A stretch of DNA of 38,131 nt from Oscillospiraceae bacterium (GTDB taxonomy: Bacteria; Bacillota; Clostridia; Oscillospirales; Oscillospiraceae), in contig SVMA01000016.1 in the NCBI GenBank assembly GCA_015067635.1, positions 1 through 38,131 of the forward strand, given 5' to 3'. Positions 6,697-15,985 of this stretch are shown here, piece after piece; the stretch's first letter is position 1; each line of letters starts with the position of its first letter. The notes below the pieces were generated by a model, which was given only the letters and a program-made list of their open reading frames with translations, did not search any database and was not told the DNA's origin. A program made the translations under genes and the position numbers.

Positions 6697-8745
6697 TTAC
6701 AGACCGCTGTCCTCAAAGGTTACGGTAAAGGTCCAGGTTGTGGCCGCCTCATGGTCCAGCATGGCCATAAACTGCATGGTCCCCTTTCCTTTCAGGCGCA
6801 GATCCACAGACAATGTTCCTACATAGATCGGCTGCTCTGCTACCAACTTGCCCTCCTGCCAAATCGTCAGGTTGCAATCTGAAAGCAAATCCTCCTGAGG
6901 AATTTCCAGGGTATACACCTGTGATACATAATCATTCTCCGGTTGGGTCGGCTTGGTAACGTCCTGCCCGGGATTTGAGGGTGTTCCCTTGGATACTTTG
7001 ATCACGATGGTGGTATTCACATCCACCTCGATATCCGCCATGATATTTTGTTCCACTACTTTGCCAATCAGCGAAGGATCAGCATGTTCCACTTCTTCAA
7101 TTACCACATTCTGGAAGCCGGAATCTTTTAAAATCTGCTGTGCTGTCGCCAGCAGCTTTCCTTCCACTTTGGGAACCTTGGCTGTTTGCTTTAATGGTCC
7201 GGTGCTCACCCAAATATGGACCGTCTGCCCTTCTTGCAGCACTTCTCCCTCAATGGGATCCGTGCGGATCACACAGCCCTTTTCAATGGTGCTGCTGTTT
7301 TCCATTTTGGGAAGAATCTGCAGCTTGATATCCATGGCATACAGGAAAGCCTCAGCCTGCTGTAATGGAACCAGGGAAAGATCTTCCATCCGCTTTTCCA
7401 CCGGTTGCGGTCCCAGGCTGACAACCACGCGAATGGTATCGCCCTTTGCAATCCGCTTATCCGGCTTCGGAGATTGAGAAATGATCTGCCCCTTAGCATA
7501 ACGGTCATCATACTGCTTATTGCTGATTTCCACCTGCACATCGCCGTAATCCATGTTTTCATCGTAGACAGAGCCCACCAAATTCGGCGCCACAGTTAAT
7601 TCGTTGGAGGAGCAGGCGTTTGGCAGGAGAAGAGCCGCAAGAATGATCAGCGCCGCAAAAGCCACAACGGTGCAGGAGATAATGGCAATGGTTGCCACCT
7701 TGCTCCGTTCCTCATGCTCTTCCACAATGATTTCCCGACGACGGCCATCCTTTTTTGCCGGAGCAGCTGCCGGGGCGGTGCGCTGTCTGGGGGGTGTCGG
7801 TTTTGCCGCAGGCTGTGCCGGCTGCGGCACCTCTCTCGGCTCTCTCACGGGCGACTGCATCCGTATGGCCGCATCCATATCCGTATTGGGATTGTTGTAA
7901 TCAAAGAGAATATCCGGGTTCTTCCGGAATTCATCCATATCTGTCAGCATTGCTCCCGCTGTCGGATAGCGATTGGCGGGATTATGCGCCATAGCTCGAA
8001 TGATGATCTGCTCCAAGCCATCGGGAATATTCGGATTCAGCGTAGACGGCAGTGCCGCCTTGCCATCAATATGCTGGATTGCGATCGCCACGGGAGATTC
8101 CCCGTCATAGGGAGGCTTGCCGGTGGTCATTTCGTACATAACCACACCCAGGGCGTACAGATCGGACCGGTTGTCCACCCGACCGCCCTTGGCCTGCTCC
8201 GGCGCAATATAATGCACAGAGCCAAGTGCTTCCTTGGTAAGGGTATTGCTTTCGGACATTACCCGTGCAATACCAAAATCCGTCACCTTTACGGATCCGT
8301 TTTTCAACACCATCACATTGTGGGGCTTAATATCCCGATGGATGATCCCCCGGCTGTGCGCGTGCTCCAGTGCCTTGGCAATTTGCATGGCAAAATGGAG
8401 GGTTTCTCTCCAATTCAGAATTCCCTTCTTCTCCATATACTGCTTCAGGGTAATTCCGTCGATCAGCTCCATGACGATATAATCCGCCTCGTCCGTTGCC
8501 GAAACATCGTAAACAGATACGATATTCGGATGACTCAGCATCGCAACGGCCTGACTTTCCGCATGAAAACGGCGGCGGAATTCTTCATCCTTGGAGTATT
8601 CTGCCTTCAGAATCTTGATTGCCACCAGTCGGTTCAGCTTATGACACCGGGCCTTATACACCACTGCCATACCGCCGGTGCCAAGGACCTCAAGAATTTC
8701 ATATCGGTTGTCCAGCAACCGACCTATATATCTATCCATATCCAT
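6697..8745 (-). CDS. prkC: PASTA-domain serine/threonine protein kinase
   Basis: This membrane kinase senses cell-wall fragments or lipid II through extracellular PASTA repeats. The 682-residue protein has a complete Hanks-type kinase domain: GTGGMA (22-27), VAIK with Lys44, HRDIKPHN (Asp138), DFG (156-158) and APE (181-183). A Pro/Ala-rich linker, one membrane helix (about 350-374) and three PASTA repeats (about 381-450, 451-520, 521-592) follow. The last 80 or so residues form a further beta-rich segment after a GTPSNPGQDVTKPTQP linker that I do not recognise. It sits 22 nt after its cognate phosphatase gene. Antisense open frames over it are shadows. Confidence 0.97.
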   Translation of the reverse strand: MDMDRYIGRLLDNRYEILEVLGTGGMAVVYKARCHKLNRLVAIKILKAEYSKDEEFRRRFHAESQAVAMLSHPNIVSVYDVSATDEADYIVMELIDGITLKQYMEKKGILNWRETLHFAMQIAKALEHAHSRGIIHRDIKPHNVMVLKNGSVKVTDFGIARVMSESNTLTKEALGSVHYIAPEQAKGGRVDNRSDLYALGVVMYEMTTGKPPYDGESPVAIAIQHIDGKAALPSTLNPNIPDGLEQIIIRAMAHNPANRYPTAGAMLTDMDEFRKNPDILFDYNNPNTDMDAAIRMQSPVREPREVPQPAQPAAKPTPPRQRTAPAAAPAKKDGRRREIIVEEHEERSKVATIAIISCTVVAFAALIILAALLLPNACSSNELTVAPNLVGSVYDENMDYGDVQVEISNKQYDDRYAKGQIISQSPKPDKRIAKGDTIRVVVSLGPQPVEKRMEDLSLVPLQQAEAFLYAMDIKLQILPKMENSSTIEKGCVIRTDPIEGEVLQEGQTVHIWVSTGPLKQTAKVPKVEGKLLATAQQILKDSGFQNVVIEEVEHADPSLIGKVVEQNIMADIEVDVNTTIVIKVSKGTPSNPGQDVTKPTQPENDYVSQVYTLEIPQEDLLSDCNLTIWQEGKLVAEQPIYVGTLSVDLRLKGKGTMQFMAMLDHEAATTWTFTVTFEDSGL

Positions 8746-8767
8746 ATATTCTTTCTCCTCTTACCGG

Positions 8768-9499
8768 TTAGATCCGAACCAAAATACAAGTTACATTGTC
8801 CGGTGCACCGCGTTTCTTCGCAATATCCAGCAACTGAACGCAGCATTGCTCTTTGTTTTCCCCGTGGACCACTTCAAAAAGAATTTCCTGCTCGTCCACC
8901 ATGTTGCTCAGTCCGTCGGAGCACAACAGCAGATGATGCTCCTGCTCCACATCCAGATGGTACAGATCGCACTCAACGATGGCTTCTGTTCCGATTGCAC
9001 GGGTGATGTAATTCTTTCCGGGATAGGCTCTTGCCTCCTCGGGGGTCAATTCTCCCCGCTGCACCATCAGCTCCACAAGTGAGTGATCTGCAGTGATTTT
9101 TTGAATCCCGTTGTCGGTAATTGCATAGGCGCGGCTATCTCCCACATTTACAATGGTCAGCTCCTTTTCCTTGACCAGTGCGGCCACCAGAGTCGTTCCC
9201 ATACCGGAAAACTCCTCAAATTGCTGACCCTGATCATAAACCGTAAAATTCGCCAGCTTTACCGCAGCCCGCAGCATTTGATCAATTTCTGCCTGCGCCA
9301 TTTCCTCCGTATATGTTCTGCAGACTTCCTCTACAAACACTTCCGTTGCCAGTTTGCTGGCAACATTGCCGGATTTGGCTCCGCCCATGCCGTCACACAC
9401 AATACACAGCGTGGCTGTCGGGCTCAGCTCCTTTATTTGGAATGTGTCCTGATTCTGACTGCGAACACATCCGGGGTCTGTAATTCCCCAATATTGCAT
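8768..9499 (-). CDS. prpC: PP2C-family serine/threonine phosphatase
   Basis: This is the PPM/PP2C phosphatase that reverses PrkC phosphorylation. The 243-residue product is a single catalytic domain with the metal-binding motifs: RSQNQDTF near residue 13, CDGMGG (35-40), LLLCSDGL around 173 and the final PDNVTCILV. Aspartates that bind the two Mn/Mg ions are all in place. No membrane helix is seen, so it is cytoplasmic. The start follows a GGGAGTGAAGG stretch. Placement between rlmN and prkC is the usual Firmicutes arrangement. Confidence 0.96.
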   Translation of the reverse strand: MQYWGITDPGCVRSQNQDTFQIKELSPTATLCIVCDGMGGAKSGNVASKLATEVFVEEVCRTYTEEMAQAEIDQMLRAAVKLANFTVYDQGQQFEEFSGMGTTLVAALVKEKELTIVNVGDSRAYAITDNGIQKITADHSLVELMVQRGELTPEEARAYPGKNYITRAIGTEAIVECDLYHLDVEQEHHLLLCSDGLSNMVDEQEILFEVVHGENKEQCCVQLLDIAKKRGAPDNVTCILVRI

Positions 9500-9530
9500 T
9501 TGCCTTCACTCCCTTCGGGTGATTGAATCT

Positions 9531-10565
9531 TTATCTCTCGCTCTGTTCTTTGGTATATTTTCTTCGCAGCTGGCCGCAGGAAGCATCAATGTCGCCTCCC
9601 AGGGTTCTGCGTACGGTTGCCGTAATTCCTGCGTCTTCCAAAGTTTTTTGAAACCGTGCCACGGCATTTTTTGTGCTTGGCCGCAGCGGACTCTCCTCCA
9701 CATGATTCAGCGGAATCAAATTAAAATGCGCCGGCAGGCCTTTTAATCTGTGAATCAGTTCTTTTGCATGGTCCACAGAATCATTGACCCCATCAATCAT
9801 GGCGTATTCAAAGGAGATCCGCCGGGATGTCTGAGCATAATAGCGGCGGCAGGCTGCCAGTAATTCCTCGGTGGGATAAGCCTTGTTTACCGGCATGATG
9901 GTATTTCGCACAGCATCGTTGGGCGCATGCAGGGACACCGACAAGGTGATCTGCAATTTCCGCTTTGCCAGCTCGTCCATTTTCGGGACCAGACCGCAGG
10001 TACTGAGGCTGATATGACGCATGGAAATATTCATACCCTCGGGGCTGTTTACCAGTTCCAGAAACCGCATTACGTTATCAAAATTATCCAAAGGCTCGCC
10101 AATACCCATCAGTACAATATGGGAAATCGGCAATCCGGACTCTATTTGCGTAAACAGCACCTGATCCAGCATCTCATGGGGTTCCAGCCGCCGTACCAGC
10201 CCGCCTAATGTGGATGCGCAAAAGGCGCAGCCCATCAAACAGCCTACTTCTGAGGAAATGCAGACGGTATTGCCGTAATGGTAACGCATCAGCACCGTTT
10301 CCACACAGTTTCCATCGGACAGCCGCCACAAATATTTGATCGTGCCATCCTTTTGGGATTCCTGTCTGCGCACCGCCTCCGGTACACAGAAGGGATAACG
10401 CTTTGCCAATTCTTCCCGCAGATTCTGCGGCAGATTGGACATCTCATCGTAGCTTCTGACGCCCTTATGGAGCCATGTATAAACCTGCTTTGCCCGAAAA
10501 TTCGGCTGTCCCATTTCTTTTAATATAGCACCGATTTCCGGCATGGTCATGGATTTTATGTTCAT
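9531..10565 (-). CDS. rlmN: 23S rRNA / tRNA adenine-C2 methyltransferase RlmN
   Basis: RlmN is a radical SAM enzyme that makes m2A2503 in 23S rRNA and m2A37 in some tRNAs. The 344-residue product has the cluster motif C109-x3-C113-x2-C116 (GCLMGCAFCAS), the GIGEPLDN SAM-binding stretch and the C-terminal methyl-carrier cysteine, C330 in DIDASCGQL. An FEYAMIDGVNDS segment is also typical. The length is normal. It overlaps rsmB by 4 nt (ATGA-type), so the two rRNA methyltransferases are translationally coupled. I prefer RlmN over the resistance enzyme Cfr because of the conserved housekeeping context. Confidence 0.96.
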   Translation of the reverse strand: MNIKSMTMPEIGAILKEMGQPNFRAKQVYTWLHKGVRSYDEMSNLPQNLREELAKRYPFCVPEAVRRQESQKDGTIKYLWRLSDGNCVETVLMRYHYGNTVCISSEVGCLMGCAFCASTLGGLVRRLEPHEMLDQVLFTQIESGLPISHIVLMGIGEPLDNFDNVMRFLELVNSPEGMNISMRHISLSTCGLVPKMDELAKRKLQITLSVSLHAPNDAVRNTIMPVNKAYPTEELLAACRRYYAQTSRRISFEYAMIDGVNDSVDHAKELIHRLKGLPAHFNLIPLNHVEESPLRPSTKNAVARFQKTLEDAGITATVRRTLGGDIDASCGQLRRKYTKEQSER

Positions 10566-11881
10566 GCTTTCCTCCGGAGTTTTGCAATGAAAAAGCCGTC
10601 CGTATCGTACTGACCGGGAACGAGCACTTGCATACCCGTGGTGTTTTTGGGGAACACCTCAGGCATCTCCAACGGCTCAAGTACAAAATCGTTTCGGTGT
10701 GCCAGAAAGGCCTCGATCACAGCCTCGTTTTCACTCCGCACCAAAGTGCAGGTGGAATACAACAGAACACCGCCCGGCTTGACATATTCTGCCTGCTTAT
10801 TCAGAATCCGCAGCTGAATATGGGGCAGACGTGCCATTTCGGCAGGGTCCTTATAGCGAATGTCCGGCTTTTTACGGATGATTCCATAGCCGGAACAAGG
10901 TACATCTGCCAAAACCACGTCCATCTTACCCAGCCATCCGGCATGGTTTTCCGTGGCATCCTGTTCCCGTACTGCCACGCAGTCCAGACCCAGACGGTCA
11001 GCACCTTTTTGAATCAAGGTCGTTTTATGCCGATGGATATCACAGGAACGGATTTTTCCCTGATTGCCCATCAGAATGGCCGCCGCGAAGGTTTTTCCTC
11101 CCGGTGCTGCACAGCAATCCAGCACCCGCACCGCTTCCCCTTTGGGAATGCCGGCACACATTACGCTCAGCTTGCCGGCGGCATCCTGTACATAGAACAG
11201 CCCCTTTTGAAAGGTCTCCAGCTTTTCGATGTTTCCGGTATTGCCCAGAACCAGGCAATCCGGCATCCAGGGATGGGGAAAAGCTGTTACCTCTTCCTGC
11301 TTTAGTTCCTCTATCAGTTTTTCTGTACTAATGCGCAGGGTATTGGTCTGCACCACAGTCTGCGGGGTGTCATTGTTGGCCGCCAGCATGGGCTCTACCG
11401 CTTCCTGTCCCACATAGTCTGCCAGCAGATCAATCAGCGCCTGGGGATGACTGTAACGGTCCTCCAATGCAGTGGGCTGCTGCAGCGTTCCCTTGGTACG
11501 AACCGCATTGCGCAGCACTCCGTTTACCAGTCCCGGTGCAAAGCGCTGTGTGCGGCAATAGTTCTTCACCAGATCCACCGACTCATTGACTGCGGCAGAT
11601 TCCGGAATTTTGTCCAACTCATAAATTTGATACAGCCCCATGTGGAGAATGTCCCGCACCACAGGATGCAGATCCTTGACCTTTCCGGTCAGAAGCTGCT
11701 GCAAGAAGAAATCCAACATTCCCCGATGCTGCAAAACACCGTAGCACAGCCGTGTTGCCAAAGCGGCATCCCGTCTATCCAGTCGGTCCCGGGCGATATA
11801 ATCTTTCAGTACGCCGTTGGACCATGCTGCCCGTTTCCGGCAGGCAATCAACGCATCCAATGCTGTCTTTCTTGCAGACAC
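10562..11881 (-). CDS. rsmB: 16S rRNA m5C967 methyltransferase RsmB
   Basis: RsmB methylates C967 of 16S rRNA. The 439-residue product has an N-terminal NusB-like RNA-binding domain (about 1-140, including AALATRLCYGVLQHRGMLDFFL) and a C-terminal Rossmann methyltransferase domain. The latter has the SAM loop LDCCAAPGGKTF, the catalytic-cysteine motif DVPCSGYG and the second cysteine in YSTCTLVRSENE. All catalytic residues are visible. The gene lies 2 nt downstream of fmt and overlaps rlmN by 4 nt, matching the fmt-rsmB-rlmN order of many Firmicutes. Confidence 0.96.
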   Translation of the reverse strand: MSARKTALDALIACRKRAAWSNGVLKDYIARDRLDRRDAALATRLCYGVLQHRGMLDFFLQQLLTGKVKDLHPVVRDILHMGLYQIYELDKIPESAAVNESVDLVKNYCRTQRFAPGLVNGVLRNAVRTKGTLQQPTALEDRYSHPQALIDLLADYVGQEAVEPMLAANNDTPQTVVQTNTLRISTEKLIEELKQEEVTAFPHPWMPDCLVLGNTGNIEKLETFQKGLFYVQDAAGKLSVMCAGIPKGEAVRVLDCCAAPGGKTFAAAILMGNQGKIRSCDIHRHKTTLIQKGADRLGLDCVAVREQDATENHAGWLGKMDVVLADVPCSGYGIIRKKPDIRYKDPAEMARLPHIQLRILNKQAEYVKPGGVLLYSTCTLVRSENEAVIEAFLAHRNDFVLEPLEMPEVFPKNTTGMQVLVPGQYDTDGFFIAKLRRKA

Positions 11882-11883
11882 GC

Positions 11884-12792
11884 TTATCCCTCCAATGGGT
11901 GTCCCCTAAAATAATCTACGGCAGCCATACGCTTACCGCCTTCCGCCTGCAGTGAGCGAATCTCCAGAATTCCCTCGCCGCAAGCAACCTGCAAACCGGT
12001 TTTGGTCAAACCCAAGATTTCTCCCGGAGTTCCCTTTCCTTCCAGCACCGCAGTGGCATGGATTTTGAATTTGGTTCCGGCCAGTTCCGCCGTTGCTACG
12101 GGCCAGGGGTGCAAGCCACGAACCTGATTGTGGATTTGGCAAGCAGTTTTTGTCCAGTCAATGGCGCACATGCTCTTATCCAGCATTGGTGCATAGGTTG
12201 CCAGACTGGAATCCTGCGGACTGCCCTTTGCCGTTCCCGCCGCAACAGCGCACAGCGTTTTGCTCAACAGTCCTGCGCCCAATACTGCCAGCCGATCCAA
12301 CAGCTCTCCGGCAGTTTCATCCGGTCCGATGGGCGTCTTTGCCACGTCAATCACATCGCCTGCATCCATCTCCCGACACAGGTACATCGCCGTTACTCCG
12401 GTTTCCTGCAAGCCATCCAGCACCGCCCACTGATAGGGAGCAGAACCGCGGTATTGAGGCAAAATACTGGCATGAATATTGATAAAGCCCTTGGGTGCAA
12501 TATCCAGCACCCGTTGCGGCAGTATCCGGCCATAGGCCACCACCGCTACCACATCCGGCCGAAGCTGACGCAGCTGCTCTACCGTTTCATCCTCCCGAAA
12601 ATGCTCCGGCTGAAAAACAGGCAGATCATGGTTAAGTGCCACCTCTTTCACGGGAGAAGCTACCAGCTTCATCCCACGTCCCTTGGGCCGATCCGGTTGG
12701 GTATAGACCCCCACAACATCAAAACCGTCCTCTAAAATCTTCGATAAACAGATAGCCGCGATCTCCGGTGTCCCCATAAATACAACACGCAT
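11884..12792 (-). CDS. fmt: Methionyl-tRNA formyltransferase
   Basis: Fmt transfers a formyl group from 10-formyl-THF to initiator Met-tRNA. The 302-residue product has MGTPEIAA at the start, the catalytic block INIHASILPQYRGSAPYQWAV near residue 107 (Asn-His with the downstream Asp in REMDAGDV) and a C-terminal anticodon-independent tRNA-binding domain from about 205. Length is slightly under the usual 310. It is 22 nt downstream of def, so formylation and deformylation genes are paired as usual. Confidence 0.97.
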   Translation of the reverse strand: MRVVFMGTPEIAAICLSKILEDGFDVVGVYTQPDRPKGRGMKLVASPVKEVALNHDLPVFQPEHFREDETVEQLRQLRPDVVAVVAYGRILPQRVLDIAPKGFINIHASILPQYRGSAPYQWAVLDGLQETGVTAMYLCREMDAGDVIDVAKTPIGPDETAGELLDRLAVLGAGLLSKTLCAVAAGTAKGSPQDSSLATYAPMLDKSMCAIDWTKTACQIHNQVRGLHPWPVATAELAGTKFKIHATAVLEGKGTPGEILGLTKTGLQVACGEGILEIRSLQAEGGKRMAAVDYFRGHPLEG

Positions 12793-12814
12793 AGAAATTC
12801 CTCCAACGGAATGT

Positions 12815-13285
12815 TTAGTCGGACGCCATTTCCTCCTCTGTCAGGAACCGTTCCATGACCTGAGTATACAAAATGCCATCCAAATGATCCAGCTCATGGC
12901 AGAAGCAACGGGCAATCAATTCCTCTCCCTCCGCCACATACCAATTGCCGTTCCGGTCCTGCGCCCGAACCTTTGCATAATAAGGGCGTTTTACCAGCCC
13001 ATACCGACCGGGTACGCTCAGGCAGCCTTCCGCACCTTCCTGTTCTCCGTCGGTTTCCAATATGGACGGATTGATGAGCTCCAGTATTTCTTCTCCGGTG
13101 TCCACAATGACCACTCTTCTTAAAATACCGATTTGCGGTGCTGCCAAGCCAACACCGTTGGCCTCCATCAGCGTTTCCGCCATATCCTCCAATAGCTTGT
13201 GCAGTTTTCCGTCAAACTTCTCAACCGGCTTACAGACCTTATGCAGTGCCGGCTCCTTGTCGTCTAAAATTTTACGTAACCCCAT
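12815..13285 (-). CDS. def: Peptide deformylase
   Basis: The enzyme removes the N-formyl group from nascent chains. The 156-residue product carries all three signature motifs: GVGLAAPQIG (44-53), EGCLSVPG (86-93, metal-ligand Cys88) and HELDH (130-134, two His ligands and the catalytic Glu). It is a compact type 1-like form. The gene is 12 nt after priA and 22 nt before fmt. Confidence 0.97.
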   Translation of the reverse strand: MGLRKILDDKEPALHKVCKPVEKFDGKLHKLLEDMAETLMEANGVGLAAPQIGILRRVVIVDTGEEILELINPSILETDGEQEGAEGCLSVPGRYGLVKRPYYAKVRAQDRNGNWYVAEGEELIARCFCHELDHLDGILYTQVMERFLTEEEMASD

Positions 13286-13297
13286 GATTTTTCCCCT

Positions 13298-15748
13298 TTA
13301 TTCGTCCAATCCGTTTACATCCACAAATGCTCCCACGCCCCGGTTTTCCTTGTCCTGCATGAACTGCCGCAGCAAATGGGCAATCAACTGGCGAAGAGGG
13401 CGGGTCATTTGACATCGCAGGGTCAGTCTGTAACGGAAATTGTAGTTAATCTTAGGCACTACACAGGGTGCCGGTCCCAAAACGCGGCAGCTTTCTCCCT
13501 GATAGGCAGCTTGCTTCAGGCAGGTATTCAGGCTGTCCCGGAATTTTGCAGCACCCCGCAAAACCCGCGCTTCCTCCTGCCCCAAAAATGTAACGGTCGC
13601 CAAATCCCCGAAGGGAGGGCACTCCTGAACACGGCGCAGCTGCTGCTCCAGCTCAAAAAAGCCGTCATAATCCTGCCTTGCCGCCAATTCTATGATCTTG
13701 TGGTTGGGCACCAGCGTTTGAATCAATGCTTCCCCGGGTGCATCTCCCCGCCCGGCACGTCCAACCACTTGCGTCAGCATATTAAAGGTGGTCTCCGCCG
13801 CACGGTAAGAGCCGGAATACAATTCTCTGTCCGCATCCAGCACGCCTACCAAAGTCACGTCCGGCAAATTCAATCCCTTTGCAACCATTTGCGTGCCGAT
13901 CAGCACAGGAATGCGGTCATTTTGGAAACGGTCCAGAATTTTCTCGTGGGTGTTTAGCGCGCTGACCGTATCCGCGTCCATGCGGGCAATCTCCATCTCC
14001 GGGAAAAGCGTCTGCAATTCCTGCTGCGCCTTTTGGGTTCCGGTTCCCACACGTTTCAAAGGCCCGGAACATTGGGGGCATCTGGCAGGTACCGGAACGG
14101 AATATCCGCAATAATGGCACATCAATCGCTCATTGGCGCTGTGGTAGGTCAGCTTTGCACTGCATCGGGTACATTCCGGAGCTTCCCGACAGTCCACACA
14201 AACCAGCGCACGGCTATTGCCCCGACGGTTCAGAAACAGAATGCTCTGTTTTCCGCCGGCGTGGGTTTTCCCGATGGCATCCTGCAATTCCCAGCTGAAT
14301 ATGGAGTCATTTCCGTTTTTCGCTTCCTCTCCCATGTCCACAATGGAAACTCTGGGCAGAGCACGTCCGCCAAAGCGGTTTTTCAAGGTATACAGCTGAT
14401 AATCCCCATTTTTCGCCCGGAACATACTTTCCACCGATGGTGTGGCAGAACCCAGCAGCACCAGTGCATTTTCCCGAATTCCCCGCCAGATGGCCACCTC
14501 TTTGGTGGAATATCTAGGAGAATTTTCGGACTGATAGGAGTGTTCTTGCTCCTCATCCATAATAATGATCCCAAAGTCTGCACCGGGTGCAAATACCGCA
14601 CTGCGGGTACCCACTACCACCTTGGCTTCGCCGGAAGCGATCCGCTTCCATTGATCATTGCGCTCACCGGCCGGCAGACTGCTGTGCTGTACCGCCACAC
14701 GGTTTCCGAAATGTGCTGCCATAAGGCTTAAAAGCTGGGGCGTAAGGCCAATTTCCGGCACCAAAAGCAATGCACTTTTGCCATCGTCCAGACAACGCTG
14801 GATCAGCTTCAGATAAACCGCTGTTTTGCCGGAGCCTGTAACACCGTACAGCAATGCCACACCCGGCTTTTCCCGGTGCATCTGCTCTTCCAGACCGCAA
14901 TAGGCGGTCTGCTGCTCTTCATTGAGCACCAAAGGGCCGTCCAGCACCGCCGGACGGATTTCCCGACAGCGCAGAACCTGCTTGTCCGACAGCTCCAAAT
15001 ACCCCAGTTCCACCAGTCGGTTGACTGTGGCTGCAGTCGCTCCGGTGTAGTAGCACAGCTCCTTCACCGATACACTGCCCAGACTGCACATCAGCTCCAA
15101 CACGCTTTTCTGCATGGCTGCAGTTTTGGGGCGATGGGACGCAAACTCCATTGCCTCTTCTGCCGAAGCCGCCAGGGTCGCAATTTTCTCCGTCTTATCC
15201 CGGGTCTGCCGCAACAGACTGACCTTGCCGGAAATCCATTTCTTTTTCAGCAGATATTGCACTGCTGTGTGGAATTCCTCCTCATCGGGCACTACATTTC
15301 GCAAGATGTGCTCTTCTGCCTGACCACCCATATTTTCCAGGCAAGTCAAAAGCGCCAGAGCATTTTCCTGACGGAAGCTTTTTTCTTTCCATTGGGTATC
15401 TTCCGTCAAGCGATAGGTATTCTTTTCCTTGAACCACAGACCTGCCGGCAGCATGACGCGAACCGCCTCATAAAAGGTACAGAAATATCTTTCCCTCACA
15501 AAGGCCGCCAAACGCAGCATGGTCGGTGACAGCAGGGATTCTTCGTCCAGCACCTGTTCCACCGCCTTGAGTCCGTGGGCATCGCCGGCTTCCAACGACA
15601 ACACCACACCCTCACAGCGGCGATTGCCCCGGCCGAAGGGTATCATCACCCGTTGTCCGGGCGACAGAACCATTCCTTCGGGAATGGCGTAGGAATAGGG
15701 CTTGTCAATGGCAAAATTCGCCGCCGAAACAGCAATTTTTCCAATCAT
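13298..15748 (-). CDS. priA: Primosomal protein N', replication restart helicase
   Basis: PriA recognises stalled forks and reloads the replisome. The 816-residue product has an N-terminal 3'-DNA-binding domain, a winged-helix-like middle, then helicase motifs: Walker A GVTGSGKT (302-309), DEEQ box (398-401; DEEH is more usual) and GSATPS. Eight cysteines in paired CxxC arrangements (about 520-565) form the two zinc sites. Motifs V-VI are represented by IGTQMVAKGLNLPDVTLVGVLDAD and QVVGRAGR. It lies between rpoZ and def in the standard order. Confidence 0.97.
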   Translation of the reverse strand: MIGKIAVSAANFAIDKPYSYAIPEGMVLSPGQRVMIPFGRGNRRCEGVVLSLEAGDAHGLKAVEQVLDEESLLSPTMLRLAAFVRERYFCTFYEAVRVMLPAGLWFKEKNTYRLTEDTQWKEKSFRQENALALLTCLENMGGQAEEHILRNVVPDEEEFHTAVQYLLKKKWISGKVSLLRQTRDKTEKIATLAASAEEAMEFASHRPKTAAMQKSVLELMCSLGSVSVKELCYYTGATAATVNRLVELGYLELSDKQVLRCREIRPAVLDGPLVLNEEQQTAYCGLEEQMHREKPGVALLYGVTGSGKTAVYLKLIQRCLDDGKSALLLVPEIGLTPQLLSLMAAHFGNRVAVQHSSLPAGERNDQWKRIASGEAKVVVGTRSAVFAPGADFGIIIMDEEQEHSYQSENSPRYSTKEVAIWRGIRENALVLLGSATPSVESMFRAKNGDYQLYTLKNRFGGRALPRVSIVDMGEEAKNGNDSIFSWELQDAIGKTHAGGKQSILFLNRRGNSRALVCVDCREAPECTRCSAKLTYHSANERLMCHYCGYSVPVPARCPQCSGPLKRVGTGTQKAQQELQTLFPEMEIARMDADTVSALNTHEKILDRFQNDRIPVLIGTQMVAKGLNLPDVTLVGVLDADRELYSGSYRAAETTFNMLTQVVGRAGRGDAPGEALIQTLVPNHKIIELAARQDYDGFFELEQQLRRVQECPPFGDLATVTFLGQEEARVLRGAAKFRDSLNTCLKQAAYQGESCRVLGPAPCVVPKINYNFRYRLTLRCQMTRPLRQLIAHLLRQFMQDKENRGVGAFVDVNGLDE

Positions 15749-15764
15749 GGCCCCTTCCTCCTTT

Positions 15765-15971
15765 TTATTCTGCGTATTCTTCCTTTAATGTGGCAGTCAG
15801 CTTTCCGTCTGCTACTTCCCAAATAGCCAGTGTCACCGGCTTTTCTGTCAATTCTTCGTTGTAAATCTCTGCATCCTCAGCAATTTGGCGTGCACGCTGT
15901 GCAACCACGTTCACCAGCAGGTAACGACTCTCAATATTCTTCAGCAAATCTGCTACAGGTGGGTACAACAT
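15765..15971 (-). CDS. rpoZ: DNA-directed RNA polymerase omega subunit
   Basis: Omega promotes assembly of RNA polymerase by holding beta-prime. I place the start at MLYPPVADLL because GGAGG lies 8 nt upstream; the frame runs back to ATG at 15986 (MEEMN...), but that start would overlap the GGAGG. The 68-residue product has the family core SRYLLVNVVAQRARQIAEDA followed by KPVTLAIWEVADGKL. Its position right after gmk is the classical gmk-rpoZ-priA order. Confidence 0.93.
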   Translation of the reverse strand: MLYPPVADLLKNIESRYLLVNVVAQRARQIAEDAEIYNEELTEKPVTLAIWEVADGKLTATLKEEYAE

Positions 15972-15985
15972 ATTCATTTCCTCCA

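Noticed and set aside
7714-9006. 430-codon plus-strand frame over prkC and prpC
   Set aside because: Shadow of the codon bias of the real minus-strand genes; no homology features.
9531-10565. Cfr-type antibiotic resistance methyltransferase
   Set aside because: Gene order, overlap with rsmB and sequence features fit housekeeping RlmN.
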